Shown here: positions 21,101 through 32,106 of the stretch, piece by piece
How positions within the stretch are numbered: the first letter of the stretch is position 1
How the letters are laid out: each line of letters opens with the position of its first letter
Source of the DNA: Enoplolaimus lenunculus
Lineage: Eukaryota; Nematoda; Enoplea; Enoplida; Thoracostomopsidae
NCBI GenBank assembly: GCA_030248215.1
Contig: JASANG010000500.1
Span: forward strand, 62,001-126,000
Length of the DNA stretch: 64,000 bases
Direction of reading: 5' to 3'
Program-made: the position numbers and the translations under genes
The notes under the pieces: generated by a model
The model's input: only the letters and a program-made list of their open reading frames with translations
What the model was told of the DNA's origin: nothing
Databases searched by the model: none

Positions 21101-24100
21101 ATGGAAAATGATAATTTATTGAATCAAACCGTAAAGTTTCCGACTAGTCAAGATAAAATTACTAGTCAGCATGAAAGCAATAGAAGTCAACTGAGCTCAC
21201 ATCGAATCAAATTGCACCATCTGGGGATACGTCTGGTAACTGAATTTTTGACAACGACGTGCCTTGTTTTCATTGGTTAGATTTCTTACTTTAATATCTT
21301 CTCACAAATTGAACAGCAGGCACCCAGAAGAATAAAGGGCGACCTCCATATCGTGGTAACCGGCAGGAATAAAAACTAAAATTTTTTGCTAACAATTTAG
21401 TTCTAAAATTGCCTTTGGCTTCTTGCTCGCTTCGCTCGCAAGGTTTTTCACAATCACGCGTCAATCAGTATCCCGATCTGAAATTTAACTGCCGCTGCAG
21501 AAATGTTCAAAACCTTCAGATTTTATAGTTTACCATCATTATAATGCAGTTTTTGTAGTGGTTAGTTGTCGAAGTTTTGTTTTAAACGTTGATCATATTA
21601 CTTTAACGGGCTTCCAGGTTGCTGGTGGGTCCATCAAAGAGTAGGGTTAGATTCTAGATTACATTTTTTCCTTAGGCTTAGGCTTAGGCTTTAGAACACG
21701 TTTTTGCAACACTTTAGGGTTAGGCTTATGAACGCATTTGTGCAACGCTTAGGCTTAGGCTTAGGTTTAGAAACACGCTTAATCTCCTGTTATTCCCCTT
21801 AAGGTTACATTGGCCATGAGCTAAAAATAACGTGTCAAACAATACAAAACAATTTTCGATTTTTGAAAAAAAGCAATTATATTGATGCGAAAATAGCGTT
21901 TACGATATCCGCTAAAAAGCGTTTAGATAGTAGCGATTAATACACACGCGATTCATTTTAGAGTTTATTCGCTTATTAATACAAAAAAGCGTTTCGAAAG
22001 ATGCTGTTTAAAAAGCGAAAAGCGTTAGCGTTTTCTTTTTGATACCATATTCGTTTTCAAATTTCCGTTTCAGGATGCCTTGGAATGCGCAGTGGTTCGT
22101 TGTTTTTCGGCGCTGTTGCGATGGGAATGTTTGTCTCAGCGATGATTGCATCTTTTGCCCATATCAGGTACTTTTACTGTAAATATAACCTTTAGAAACA
22201 AAAATAATAAACTTGATGACCTATGGATCACAATTGCTAATGGAAAAATTTTCTGTTACTGTCTATAACCCTTTCCTTGACAGAATCTGAGCAACTAATT
22301 GCACATTATACTCGTGGCATAAAGTATACGGCCCTAGCCAAACCAAAAAGTTAGCCTAAATCTTAAACTGACCCTATTGCATCCCCACCAGGAAACCGAT
22401 CCGGCTCTTTTCTATATATCGGCCCTTACACTTAGGCTTAGGCTTAGGCTTAGGCTTAAGCTTAGAAATAGGCTTATCCTTACGCTGCGGCAAGTAGTGC
22501 CAGATCGTCCTCGAGCGGCAAGTTCGTATAGCTGAGATTTAGTGGTAATAATAAACGCATCCCAAATGAGAAAGTTTAAACCCACGCTGGAAAATAGGTG
22601 TCTGACGAAATAGAAAATGTTTATTCACGATCGGGCTTTCAAATTAAGATATCAACTTGGTAGACTGTGTTCACACCCGTAGCCATCTCAACTTGCTATT
22701 GGAAACAAAACAATTTTAGGATAGCTAAGCAGTTGAATTGATGAAAACATACAAATGGTTCAAACACTCCTCTAGGGGGAACAACATTTTTCTACCAGGA
22801 CTGAGCCTCTCTGGCCTGGTTCTGGCTCCAGGGCGCAACCGGAGGTGAAAAATGCCGGAGCCGGAGACGGAGGTCATCGAAACTTTTCGGAGCCGAAGGT
22901 CAGGCTAAATTATGTAGTTAAAATGATGGTTAATTTGTTAATTTTAGCCAATATCTGCAATACGTTATTATATAAGTCGTTTGGTTTCACGCTACTTTTT
23001 TGTGAAATTCGGAAATTGGTTCGTGAAAATTGTGACAAAAAACGAAACGCGCTAAACAGATACATTTTGCAAAATTATGCAAAATTTTACTACCGAAATT
23101 GCCGGAACTTCCGACAAAAATTTTACTTGAGCCAGAGCCGGAGGCCGATTTTCTGCTGGAGCCCGAGCCGGAGGCAAACCTCCGGTTGTACCCAGCGGTT
23201 ACCGGTTCGAGTCTGTTAATTTCAACTGACAAAAATAACTGCAAAAGTATTTTAGCAATTTTTAGCGGTGCTCATTTTAATCCTGCGATAACGTTAGGAT
23301 TTACGATTGCTCGACAAATCAACCGCATTGATGCATGCGCTTACGTAATTGTACAAATGTTAGCGTCAGTGTTTGGTGCATTCCTTGTTTGGGTAATTGA
23401 AATCAAACATGCCTCGAATCATAACCGCCGTTCAGACGTTCAGTGCCGCAACTTCACCGGTGTGCGAATTGGCGGCGCTGACTTCGTACTGATATTTGCA
23501 TGCGCTTCTGGCCGACAAAATTTTAACATCATGCAAGGCATTCTCTGCTAGAAAAATTTTCGTTGCATTTTTCAACCTTGTCGCCCGTTCTCTATACTCA
23601 AAATTCTAAGAGCGTGGCAGACGCTGTTTACGTTATTTCAGCAGATACAGGGTACAACCGGAGGTTTGCTTCCGGCTCCGGCTCCGGCAGAAAATCGGCC
23701 TCCGGCTCCGGCTCCGGAAAATTTTTTCTGGAGGTTCCTGCAATTTCGGTAGCAAAATTTTGTGTAATTTTCCTAAATTTATCTGTTTAGCGCGTTTCGA
23801 TTTAACTTTTGTCACAATTTTCATGAAAGAATTGCCGAAAATTGGCAGAAAATTAGCGTGAAAACAAACAACTTAACAACATTTTGCAGAAAAAATTAAC
23901 TGATTAATCATCATTTTTACTACTTAATTTCGCCTCACCTCCGGCTCCGGCTCCGGCTTCGGCAAGTTTTGCTGACCTCCGGCTCCGGCTCCGACATTGT
24001 TTACCTTCCGTTGCACCCTGGCAGATATATACACTGCAAAAAATATATTATATAAGCATATATTGTGTAAACTGGCAAAATTAAAATAAACTTTAAGGTG

Positions 24101-27100
24101 ATTTAGGCATACATTTGCATTTCGGGACCGTCGAATTTTCAGTCCTTTCATAGACGTCATCTGACGAGACAACACCTTGGCTTAAAATGCTGACACTATT
24201 GTAAAACGTTCTGCGAGCTTGAACAATCGAATATGAATTGTGTTAGATACACTGCAATGTATTTTATAGCTGCTTGTAGCCGAACATGTCTACTTATCAA
24301 TCAATGGAGGCTGTAACTATTGGGATGCAAATGCCATCAGTATTTATCAGGTACATATTTCGGTACATTAGGCGAACGTTTTGAGTTAGGCTATGTTTAG
24401 CTTAAGTTTAAACAGTAAAATATGGGGGAATTTTTTGTTTTTGTATCAAACGGGGAAAAGTTATCGGGTAAACAAGTACTTTTACAACAAACTCCGCGTG
24501 TTTGCTATCGCGTTTGAACTGGGTAATGCTTTCATTAGTGAGGTAACACTCATCAACTGGCTATGAACACTACTAGTTTAAGCAGATTTTGAGATAATGC
24601 TAAATCATTCAGGCTTAAGACACATATTTTGTTAACCTTAAGTCTTTATTTTTTTAATTTTTTCAATTTCAAAGCGTTCAGAACAATTTGAAATGCGTAT
24701 TTAAACTGCTATATTATTTTAGGCGTCAATTTTAGAGGCAATCGCAGCCGCTATTTTAGTATTGTTCGTACTCAAGCTGGCCGTAGATTTGCCCGAGCAA
24801 ACTGCAGGGCCGTTCGCTGTCGGCATTTTGGTTGCAACTTTGATTGCAACATTGTGAGTTCGTTATTGTTTTAGCGGCCAATGCTACTTTGAGAGACGTA
24901 ACAGTAGATTAAGCGTATTCCGAAGCATAAGCCTAAGCTTAAACAAAAAAGTAATCTAGAATCTAAAGCTACTCTTTTATAGACCCATTAGAAACCTGGA
25001 CGCCAATTAAAGTAAAATGGACCGTTTTAACGATAAAATGTACCTTTTAATGTGCATATCAGCATTTTCTTCACGAAATAAACCAATCATTGGAAACAGT
25101 CGAGTCGTGTTTAAAACTTTTCAGATAATGTTGACGAAACCACAAACGAACAACTGCCAGGCCCGTAGCCAGCTAATCTTGCTAGGGAAGCCTAAAAATT
25201 TTCTGGAGGGGCATCCAAGGGTTTTTGTTGACATTACCAGAAAGATTGAAAAGTTCCTTAGGGGGAGCTAAAATTTTTCCGTGCTCGAGTATATTTTTGG
25301 TCAAGACAGTCAAGATCTATCTTTGTAATAAACACGAAATCATGCAAATTGCACAATGCATCTACATAAGCAATTGGCTTTCAGCGGTGATCTCAGTGGT
25401 GCGAGCTTAAATCCAGCTCGAAGCTTTGGACCCATGGTCATCTACTCAGCTGTTCGAATGATGAAAAACTCAACTGTACCCAAGTGAGCAAAGATTTATT
25501 ATACCTGCAGGGTTCTATCGGAATTCCGATTCCGGCTAAAATTTCGGCAAAATTTGACTTCCGATTCCGATTCTGGCTGACTGCTGCTCCGATGCCGGAA
25601 TTCTGATTTTTCGGTTATGAGTTTTTAAGATGATTGCACGTAGATTTTGCTTGTTTCGTTTTGTTTCCTTCATTTGTCATTATTCTGTTGGTTTTTTTTC
25701 TTCGGAAACATTCCGAGCTGTTACGTGTATTCCATCAGCTATATAAACAATTTTTGCTGAAACTGTGAACAGTAACGGAAACAGGCGTACTGCAACAAAT
25801 CCTAAAAGTCATACACCTTTAACTTTTTAACAGAATTACTAAAACTTGATTCCGGTTCTGATTCCGATTCCGGTTCTGACAGAAAAATTTGATTCCGATT
25901 CCGATTCCGAGAATATTTAGTTCCGGTTGGAACCCGTATTCGGTATGAAAAAATCTAAATTTTCTACTAAAACGGCAAACTAAGCAAAAAATTTTAAAAC
26001 ACCACGCAGTGCCGGGTGTCTTTAACTCCGTGGTAGTTTTTACTCAGATAAAATATTTAATATCACATTTGTAAACATTATGAGCTTTCATAATTTTAGT
26101 TTTTAACATAGAAAACGTCCAAAAACGAATGTCTTTTAAAAAAGAATCTCAATGTGTTTCAGTTATTTGTAGTTTTAAAATTCGAAAAAGTAATGGGAGG
26201 CTGTAAAGCTAAACAACGCACGTATATCAATTACTAGCATAGGAGTTACATATTTTTTATAAATTTCACAGTTATTTTTAACTTTTAAAGTATAAAATGT
26301 ACCCATCCTAAGCAGAGAAAACAAACAAGACACTGACGCGTAGCGAAAGAGGGCCAGATGGGAGGCTCAGCCCCATGGAACAATTTGGCTCACTGTAGAA
26401 AATATTCAACCTAGCTTGTAAGTCATCGAACCTTTGTATACCCTTCTTGAAAATTTCTAGCCCCCCCTCCTAGTGAGGTGAGCTTGGCTACGGGCCTGAC
26501 GAGACAAGAGACTTTGTACTTGCTGCTGTCAGTGACATATCACGAAAGTTTTCAACCCGGAAGCTATGCGACATATAACAGTGAAAACTCTAATTTGCTA
26601 GCGAAAAGCCAAATTTAGTTTTAGTACCACCAACTGTTAACATAAATTTTCGCTTGGCGAGGTTTCGAACTCAGTCGGTCGCACACTTTGGATTCGTTAA
26701 TGGTTCCAGTGTACAAAATTCCATTATAGATCTCTCAACAACGATAGCGAAATTTATCTTATGCCAAAACAAATTTGGCAGCACTCGCACTTATATTTGG
26801 TATCACCGATGCTCGGAGCACTGGTTGCATCTGTTATATACAGGTTAATAAACCGCACAAGCCTGAAACTTCACGCGTATTTCTCTATTGACCCGGTATC
26901 CTGCAATTTTAACCTCGTCTATTGCAAACACTCTTTCGAATTCAATAGATTTAGTAAAAATTTCAGTTTAACAAAAATCTACTGATTTGAAAAATTGACC
27001 AATCGTATTAAAGTATATTAGGGGAAATAGGCCGTTCTGTGATCTGATTGGCTGTCTATTTTTTGTGGCTACGAACACAATTGGTTAATATAAAGCGTGT

Positions 27101-27420
27101 TTTTGCGCGACCCCAGTATAAAAGTTTATGAGTTGAAAGGTTTCGCTCCGATCCTAAGTTGATGCAATTTATCTTGCATAAATAAATCTTTCGACCTGAA
27201 CCTCAAAATTCGCCTAATTTTCAGGCATCGTCAACTTTAACGTATTTTAGAGTTACTCGAAAGCTAAAGTCTATTAAGCCGCAAACCTAAATATAGTTTA
27301 GCTTGGCACATTGTGCTATAAAAAGGCTACAATACAACTATATTCCCTTTTCACAGGGTTATTTTTGCCAATTGGTCGAAAATCGACAAGCAAGCGTCCA
27401 ATTTGAGAAAGAAAGACTGA
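21101..27420 (+). CDS. Aquaporin, eight exons
   Basis: Membrane water (possibly solute) channel of the MIP family. Exons: 21101-21275, 22074-22167, 23266-23392, 24270-24350, 24723-24853, 25385-25483, 26730-26843, 27357-27420. Phases agree at every junction and give 294 residues. Residues 1-42 are a polar cytosolic N-terminus. Helix 1 includes RLVTEFLTTTCLVFIGCLG. The first half-helix carries SGAHFNPAITLG (NPA at 95-97). Loop C is residues 133-159. Helix 4 follows with ILEAIAAAILVLFVLKLAV. The second half-helix is GDLSGASLNPARSFGP (NPA 212-214 and selectivity-filter arginine 215). Helix 6 is LYLVSPMLGALVASVIYR, and the tail is basic. Both NPA boxes are intact, which suggests a working channel. 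The GDLSGASLNPAR context and modest length suggest an AQP8-like or classical water channel, not an aquaglyceroporin; the subclass is uncertain. The introns hold at least eight transposon copies. Confidence 0.9.
21588..21815. mobile_element. GGCCC-type, TTAGGC-core element in aquaporin intron 1
   Basis: Starts in a decayed end (ATATTACTTTAACGGGC), then CAGGTTGCTGGTGGGTCC, three TTAGGC units, TTTTTGCAACAC, further units, and the right end CTTAAGGTTACATTGGCC. No clear target duplication remains. Confidence 0.7.
22317..22495. repeat. TTAGGC-type repeat in aquaporin intron 2
   Basis: Contains four near-perfect consecutive TTAGGC units (CACTTAGGCTTAGGCTTAGG), preceded by AGCCTAAATCTTAAACTGACC and CCACCAGGAAACC. 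These are interior blocks of the family in inverted and direct order, so it looks like two fused partial copies. Confidence 0.6.
22498..22650 (+). repeat. SINE-like element, copy 2
   Basis: Same order as 8540-8682: CCTCGAGCGGCAAGTTC, TATAGCTGAG, then AATAGGTGTCTGACGAAATA and GAAAATGTTTATTCACG. The B-box region is eroded. Lies in aquaporin intron 2. Confidence 0.5.
22829..23195. mobile_element. hAT-like CAGGG-ended element in aquaporin intron 2
   Basis: Left end CAGGGCGCAACCGGAGG; right end CCTCCGGTTGTACCCAG is the inverted match. The arms are rich in GGAGCCGGAG. It ends about 70 bp before the acceptor of the NPA-bearing exon. No clear target duplication. Confidence 0.75.
23648..24020. mobile_element. 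hAT-like CAGGG-ended element in aquaporin intron 3
   Basis: Left end CAGGGTACAACCGGAGG; right end CCTTCCGTTGCACCCTG. Flanked by GCAGATA on both sides (7 exact bases of a probable 8-bp duplication). The arms are made of GGCTCC and CCGGCTCCGG units. About 373 bp, no coding capacity. Confidence 0.85.
24876..25023. mobile_element. GGCCC-type, TTAGGC-core element in aquaporin intron 5
   Basis: Inverted relative of the 49.4-kb copy: GACGTAACAGTAGATTAAGC, AAGCATAAGCCTAAGC, TAGAAACCTGGACGCC. The ends are GGCCAATGCTACTTT and AAAGTAAAATGGACC. The flanks GTTTTAGC and GTTTTAAC are a 7-of-8 target duplication. It starts 23 bp after the exon 5 donor. Confidence 0.85.
25155..25285. repeat. CCCGTAGCCA-type repeat, inverted copy
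   Basis: Starts GGCCCGTAGCCAGC, then CTAAAAATTTTCTGGAGGGG, CATCCAAGGGTTTTTGTTGAC and GGGGGAGCTAAAATTTTT, the inverse of the 18.4-kb copy. Lies in aquaporin intron 5. Confidence 0.5.
25508..25936. mobile_element. hAT-like CAGGG-ended element in aquaporin intron 6
   Basis: Left end CAGGGTTCTATCGGAATTCC; right end AGTTCCGGTTGGAACCCG. The arms carry repeated CCGATTCCGATT and CCGGTTCTGATTCC. More diverged than the 51-kb and 60-kb copies; target duplication not visible. Confidence 0.65.
26365..26500. repeat. CCCGTAGCCA-type repeat, copy in aquaporin intron 6
   Basis: Blocks TTCAACCTAGCTTGTAAGTC, TATACCCTTCTTGAAAATTT, CTAGCCCCCCCTCC, and the end GCTTGGCTACGGGCC. Same order as 18.4 kb. Confidence 0.5.
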
Positions 27421-27499
27421 TGAAGGCCGGGGGTGGTCATAATTGCAACTGGACAAGATTGGACAGAAGCGATGCAAAGTTATTCATGTTATGTTTTGG

Positions 27500-27776
27500 C
27501 CAATCTAAAGAACAGGGGCAGAACAAAAAAAAAAAATTAAGAACAAACCCCCCCCAACACCAAAGCCTAGCCTAAGCCAAAGCCTGAGCCTATAAAGCAC
27601 TATGCTTAAGCCTAAGCCTGAGCGTAAGAATGAGTTAATTCCTAAGCCTAAGCCTGAGGCTAAGCCTGAACCTAAGCCTGAGCCAAACCTAAGTAAAGCA
27701 AAAAATTAGTCTAAAGCTTATGTCTACTCTATTCTATACTCCCACAGAAAAACGTTCCGCCCTTGATGTTCACATG
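27500..27776. mobile_element. GGCCC-type element with long CCTAAGCC core
   Basis: Contains about fifteen CCTAAGCC or CCTGAGCC units, then AAAAAATTAGTCTAAAGC, CTACTCTATTCTATACTCCC and the right end TTCACATGGGCCC. The left end is decayed. Lies just after the aquaporin stop and may be in its 3' UTR. Confidence 0.65.
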
Positions 27777-28019
27777 GGCCCATGCTCTCAATGGTAACCT
27801 TTTTTTACGAAACTGACGTATAAACGACCCTGTTACATTGTTAAAATTTAAAGTTTAATGGAACCTGGCACTTGGTTTATGTAATTATTCAGACTGGTAT
27901 TCTGGTGTAATAATTTAAATGCTTGAAACTTCGCTTTAAACTTAAACGCTAATTTAATTCCAACAAGCGTGTCGTGTGCGCTGCTATAACTAGGGTCCAG
28001 TGTAAATTTGTCAAAAGAT

Positions 28020-28600
28020 TAAAAGCCAGAGCAAAAAAATTAGTCTAAAGCTTAAACTCTATTGTAGTTCCGCGAGAAAACGTTCCGCCTTCACATGGAC
28101 CTTTTGCTGTCCAAAGAAAAATGACGGAACGCTGGTCAAAGTAACCAACAAAATATAAAAATTGCAAACACTAAAAATTTTCCGATTGGCTAAACCTACA
28201 ACATCATGGCATATCCAACGCAAAGTTAGTTATTCACAAGGTTTATTAACCTTTTCAAGCAAAATAGAACAAATGCGCGTTACCCATTTGACACAACTGA
28301 ACCAGATATGGACTTATCATTAAGGGCACAAAAAGGATTTTGATTCACGACCGCGGCCAAGTTAATTATTAAGGACGTCCCTTTTTAGTGGGACTGTAAA
28401 AAAGGCTTAGTTTTGAACTATATTTTTTAGGTTTAGGCTTAGGTTTACATTTTTTCTAACGTTTAGGCGTTGACTTAGTTTTTCGGAACTGGTCCATGTC
28501 ACTTTTAGGGCCGTCCCGTTTTCTGGTTTGTCTGTAAAAAAAGTACGTTTAGATTTTAGACTATACTTTTTGCTTCGGCTTAATAAGCACAGGTTTACTC
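28020..28600. repeat. Fragments of TTAGGC-type elements
   Basis: 28020-28100 repeats the AAAATTAGTCTAAAGC and GAAAACGTTCCGCC blocks. 28400-28480 has GGTTTAGGCTTAGGTTTAC. 28500-28580 has TTAGGGCCGTCCCGTTTTCTG. These are broken copies in mixed order, with no intact ends. Confidence 0.5.
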
Positions 28601-28619
28601 TGTTTTCAACAATTGGGTT

Positions 28620-29068
28620 TACTGTAGTGACCCGAATAAGAGGGTGGGGTAATAGGGGGTGATACCTATTATGAGTCCCAATCAATAGGAGTCCGCAGTC
28701 CTAATAAGAGTACGTAAGCAGATAGGCTCTCAAAATCCTAATTAGAATTTATAAATGCCAATTCTCTAATATCAGTGCATAAATGACCCTTGGAGCAAAT
28801 AAAGTTGAGTGCATAACTTTAAAACATACTTACGATGTGAAAGTACATGCCTACGTATAACCTTGGATTATCGCTCAAGCTTCTGATACAAGACAAATTT
28901 ACGTTTAGTTCAATGGATAGTTACAACACCGGATACATATATCAGTAATGAAAGGTGGCGAAAAGCGGATTAAAAATAAATAAAAGTCCGTAACCGAATA
29001 ACAGGGAGATAATCTCTAGAGAGGCCAAATAAATATCAGTCATTCGTCTTATTTGGGTCGCTACAGTA
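28620..29068. mobile_element. TA-flanked element, CTGTAGTGACCCGAATAAG type, copy 2
   Basis: Best-kept ends of the family: TACTGTAGTGACCCGAATAA on the left and GGGTCGCTACAGTA on the right. 449 bp. The interior is in the opposite orientation to copy 1. Lies between the aquaporin and the secreted-protein gene, whose stop is at 29168. Confidence 0.85.
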
Positions 29069-29167
29069 GGCTTAAGCGTAATTTACAGTTTCGGCCCTAG
29101 AAACATTAACTCATTAGCCCGTTTCTATATATCACATTGTTTTCACCGTTCACTTGTAGTATAGCTC

Positions 29168-32106
29168 TCATTCTATCACCCTGGTTCTTCCGCATCCGGT
29201 TGGACAATTCCAATTCTTTCGCACACATTGGCGACTAAGCCCAGCGTCACAAAGGAATGTTTCACAACACTTTTCACCTGAAACAATCGTCTCAAGATAG
29301 AGCCTTTAAACCGAACCAGGCTCATATTATAGCCGGGAGTAGGTTGGAGTGGTTGCCATAATGGCACCGTTCCCAATCCAAGTTGCGTTTGACCCAGCTA
29401 AAAAGGCATTGTATAATTAATCACATGCGAGTTCCGATTCCACTGCAACATCCAATATTTGAGTCGTATTTAGGAACCTGTTCGATTGTAATTAAAAATT
29501 TGCGCACGCTACTGCATAAAAACAATCAATGGTTGATTAGGGTACAATTTGAGGTCTGGTTTCGGCTTCGGCTCCGGCTGAAAATTCACATCCAACTCCG
29601 GCCCTGGCTCCGATAGAGTTTTTTGTGTGGATGTTTAGCAATTTCGGTAGTGAAATTTTTTGGCATCTTGAAAACGTGAGCCCTACAGCGAGCTTGGGTG
29701 CAACTTTTAGGGTCAGTTTTCAATGGTTTATTGCGAAGTTGTTGGAAACAGAAACCTTGGATCAGTTGCTTAACATTTTTAAGATTATTGTTAAAGTAAT
29801 AATTTCAACAACTATAAATTCTGTTACCTAATTTCGCTTCACCTCCGTATTCAGCAAAATATGTCAACCTCCGGCTTCGGATTTTTTTTCACTTCCGGAT
29901 GCACCCTGATTTTCGTTCTACAATTAAAATTGATTTAATCACGATCATTCACACAGAGAGGAACTTTCTTTGTTTATTAATGTTCACTGTTGCACGCCCC
30001 CCCAAACGTTGAAGCCCTTTAACTCACCTTCAGAACAGTCCGAAGCTGCGTTACACCAATCCGGATCTGCCTCACAGTTGTTCGAACCATTCGGAATAAA
30101 TCCTGCCCTGCATGTACATCTGTTTATACGTATCATTGCTAAAATTCACAGAAATCTAACAAAGGCATTTTGTAATATCGTGTTCGGTGATCGCTACAAA
30201 ATTTGGCCCATGTATAGAACAGGGCCGGAACAGCAGTATAAGTATATTCCTAAGACTAAGCTTAAGACTAAGCCTTAAAGCCTAAGCGTAACAATGAGCC
30301 TATTTCAAAGCCTAAGCCTAAGCCTAAGCAAAAAAATTTTGTCTAAAGCTCAAACTGACTCTGTGACAGCCCCTCCGGAAAACAATCCTGCCCTGCCCTG
30401 TTCTATACATGGGCAAAAAAATTCTAAATTAACATAAAAAATAAAGCAGATAAAGTCAAATAAGAACAATTAAAGAAATTGTGTCAAATACAAAACGCGA
30501 TTTTAAACGATTTTCTTGTTTCATGCAGTATCTTTCAAAACGCATTTTTGTGGACAAGGAACCGCCTGATATCAAATCGCTTACATTTCAAAATATCATA
30601 TTCAAACGCATTTTAGCGTTTATTAAAACCCTACAATAAAATAATAAACATTGTTTTCAAACGAGAATGCTTGTCTTATGTATTTTTGATACGATTCCTA
30701 TTAATGACTATTCTAGTACACGTAGTTGCACACATGTGCAAGAGGACTAAGGCTTGCGCACGTATAAACGTAAACAAAAATCTGTTTAAACGATGCCCAA
30801 AATACGTATGTGGGACGTTTAAGCTTTAATATATAGATTTTCCAGCCTTAAAAGCAGTTGAATGCTTAAGCGGCGACCCTAGGTTGAAGTTTTTAAGCGA
30901 ACTTCGATACAGCCTTATGCGGTAAGGCTTGAACTTAATCAGTGGTTTAAGCTTATGACAAAAAGTGAACACGAGATCTTAAGCATATTAAACAGTGCTA
31001 TACTTATAGCTTTAATCTGAAAATCCGGCATTCAAAGCGTAGAAACTAAACTTTGAATCCGACAGATTTCAGGATCTGAAGTCAGAGAAAAATATTAAAA
31101 AACAGATTCTATAGCATACTTCGGCCCATGAATAGAACATGGGTTTCCAGTTCCCAGGGTGGAAAATTTATAACCAGGAATGCAGCACAACCACTCCTGT
31201 ATAATGTGGACGACTAGATTTTTGCTCGCTTAGTAGGAACAATCGGAAACGAACTATTTGTTTGAAAAATGGATAAAAATTGGAAAATACAGAAGATTAA
31301 ATTCTTCTGGTTTGGTAGGGATAATCTAAAGCGTTTTGAAAATTTAAAACCTAAAAATTTCAAACGCCTAAATGTTCCTGATATGGTAGGGAAAATATAT
31401 CCATTGGATTGTGTCCCTATCAAACCAAAAGGAGTGGCATAGCTACGCTTAAATTTTCAACTTTTCCCGTTTTTCGCATCAACAAATACACTCAAGTTTT
31501 TCAGACAAGCCAATCAAATTGGTCCTATCCTACCACCGGACTTAGCGTAAACCTGTAAGTTGCGAAAAACTAAGGTTTATGCAGGAGTGTCTGGTTGCAC
31601 GCCTGGCAACAGATATTCCACTTTGGAAAATGGGAAGCCCCTGTTCTATACATTGCCCCCCTACTTCAAAATCCCCGTTCTTACCATGTAGTCATTGAAT
31701 GCAGAACCAATTGTGTCTACCTCCAATAATTCTTGTTCACTTTTAACCACATTTGCCCTAAGGTTTAGAATCAGACCCCTTAGCAAAGGCTTACACCTAT
31801 GCATGGTCAAGTTTTTTTGGTAAACCTAAACCTAAACCTAAAGCCTAAGCGGAAAATGTGGTGTAAATGTGTACAACGACAGTTCTTACGATCATTAAAT
31901 ATGCATATTTGATTTGTGCCACAGTCTTCGTCTGATTGACACTGATCCTGACCAGTTTTTGACCGAAACATTTCATTGTTTGCAGGTCGTCGAGGTTCAT
32001 CCGCTCCAGGTGGGATTAGGTTTGTTGCTTTTGATGGGTTCGTTTGGAGCCCAGCGATCGCAAACAGAATACACCAGACGGTAGTCGCGATGTTAATAAG
32101 ATACAT
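29168..32106 (-). CDS. Small secreted cysteine-rich protein with an EGF-like module, three exons
   Basis: Not assigned to a named family. Exons on the minus strand: 31890-32106, 30028-30138, 29168-29277, giving 145 residues. All phases agree (GTAAGAAC and GTGAGTT donors; TTTTAG and TTTCAG acceptors). Residues 1-20 (MYLINIATTVWCILFAIAGL) are a signal peptide. A proline- and asparagine-rich linker follows. Cysteines at 56, 62, 68, 80, 82 and 94 show EGF-like spacing (CX5CX5CX11CXCX11C) in QSDEDCGTNQIC and RCTCRAGFIPNGSNNC. A second module has C101, C107, C113, C114, C119, C127, C134 and C138. Its CSEGEKCC is reminiscent of WAP or Dickkopf-type knots but fits neither fully. There is no membrane segment or GPI signal, so it is probably extracellular or venom/secretome-like. 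The donor of exon 1 and the short codon at the first junction are the least certain points. Confidence 0.75.
29537..29908. mobile_element. hAT-like CAGGG-type element in the secreted-protein gene
   Basis: Left end AGGGTACAATTTGAGG, right end TTCCGGATGCACCCTG. GGCTTCGGCTCCGGC arms on one side, TCACCTCCGTATTC and CCTCCGGCTTCGG on the other. Lies in intron 2 of the minus-strand gene. The left terminal C is lost and no duplication is clear. Confidence 0.65.
30205..30414. mobile_element. Intact GGCCC-ended, TTAGGC-core element
   Basis: A perfect 20-bp inverted end pair: GCCCATGTATAGAACAGGGC on the left and its exact inverse at 30395-30414. The core reads CCTAAGACTAAGC, CCTAAGCGTAAC, three CCTAAGC units, then AAAAAAATTTTGTCTAAAGC. 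About 210 bp, in intron 1 of the secreted-protein gene. A likely young copy of the family. Confidence 0.9.
31123..31659. mobile_element. GGCCC-ended element with TTTTCCC-type core
   Basis: Left end GGCCCATGAATAGAACATGG; the right end CCCCTGTTCTATACATTGCC is inverted. The match continues through AGGGTGGAAAATTTATAACC and the CAGGAATGCAGCACAACC block. Flanking 8-mers CATACTTC and CCTACTTC match at 7 of 8. The core carries GGAAAATACAG and CCGTTTTTCGC-type units. It shares outer ends, but not core, with the TTAGGC-type elements. Confidence 0.85.

Noticed and set aside
23099-23551. Long ORF across the aquaporin NPA exon
   Set aside because: It reads through a transposon end and intron; only 23266-23392 is exon by splice signals and family match.
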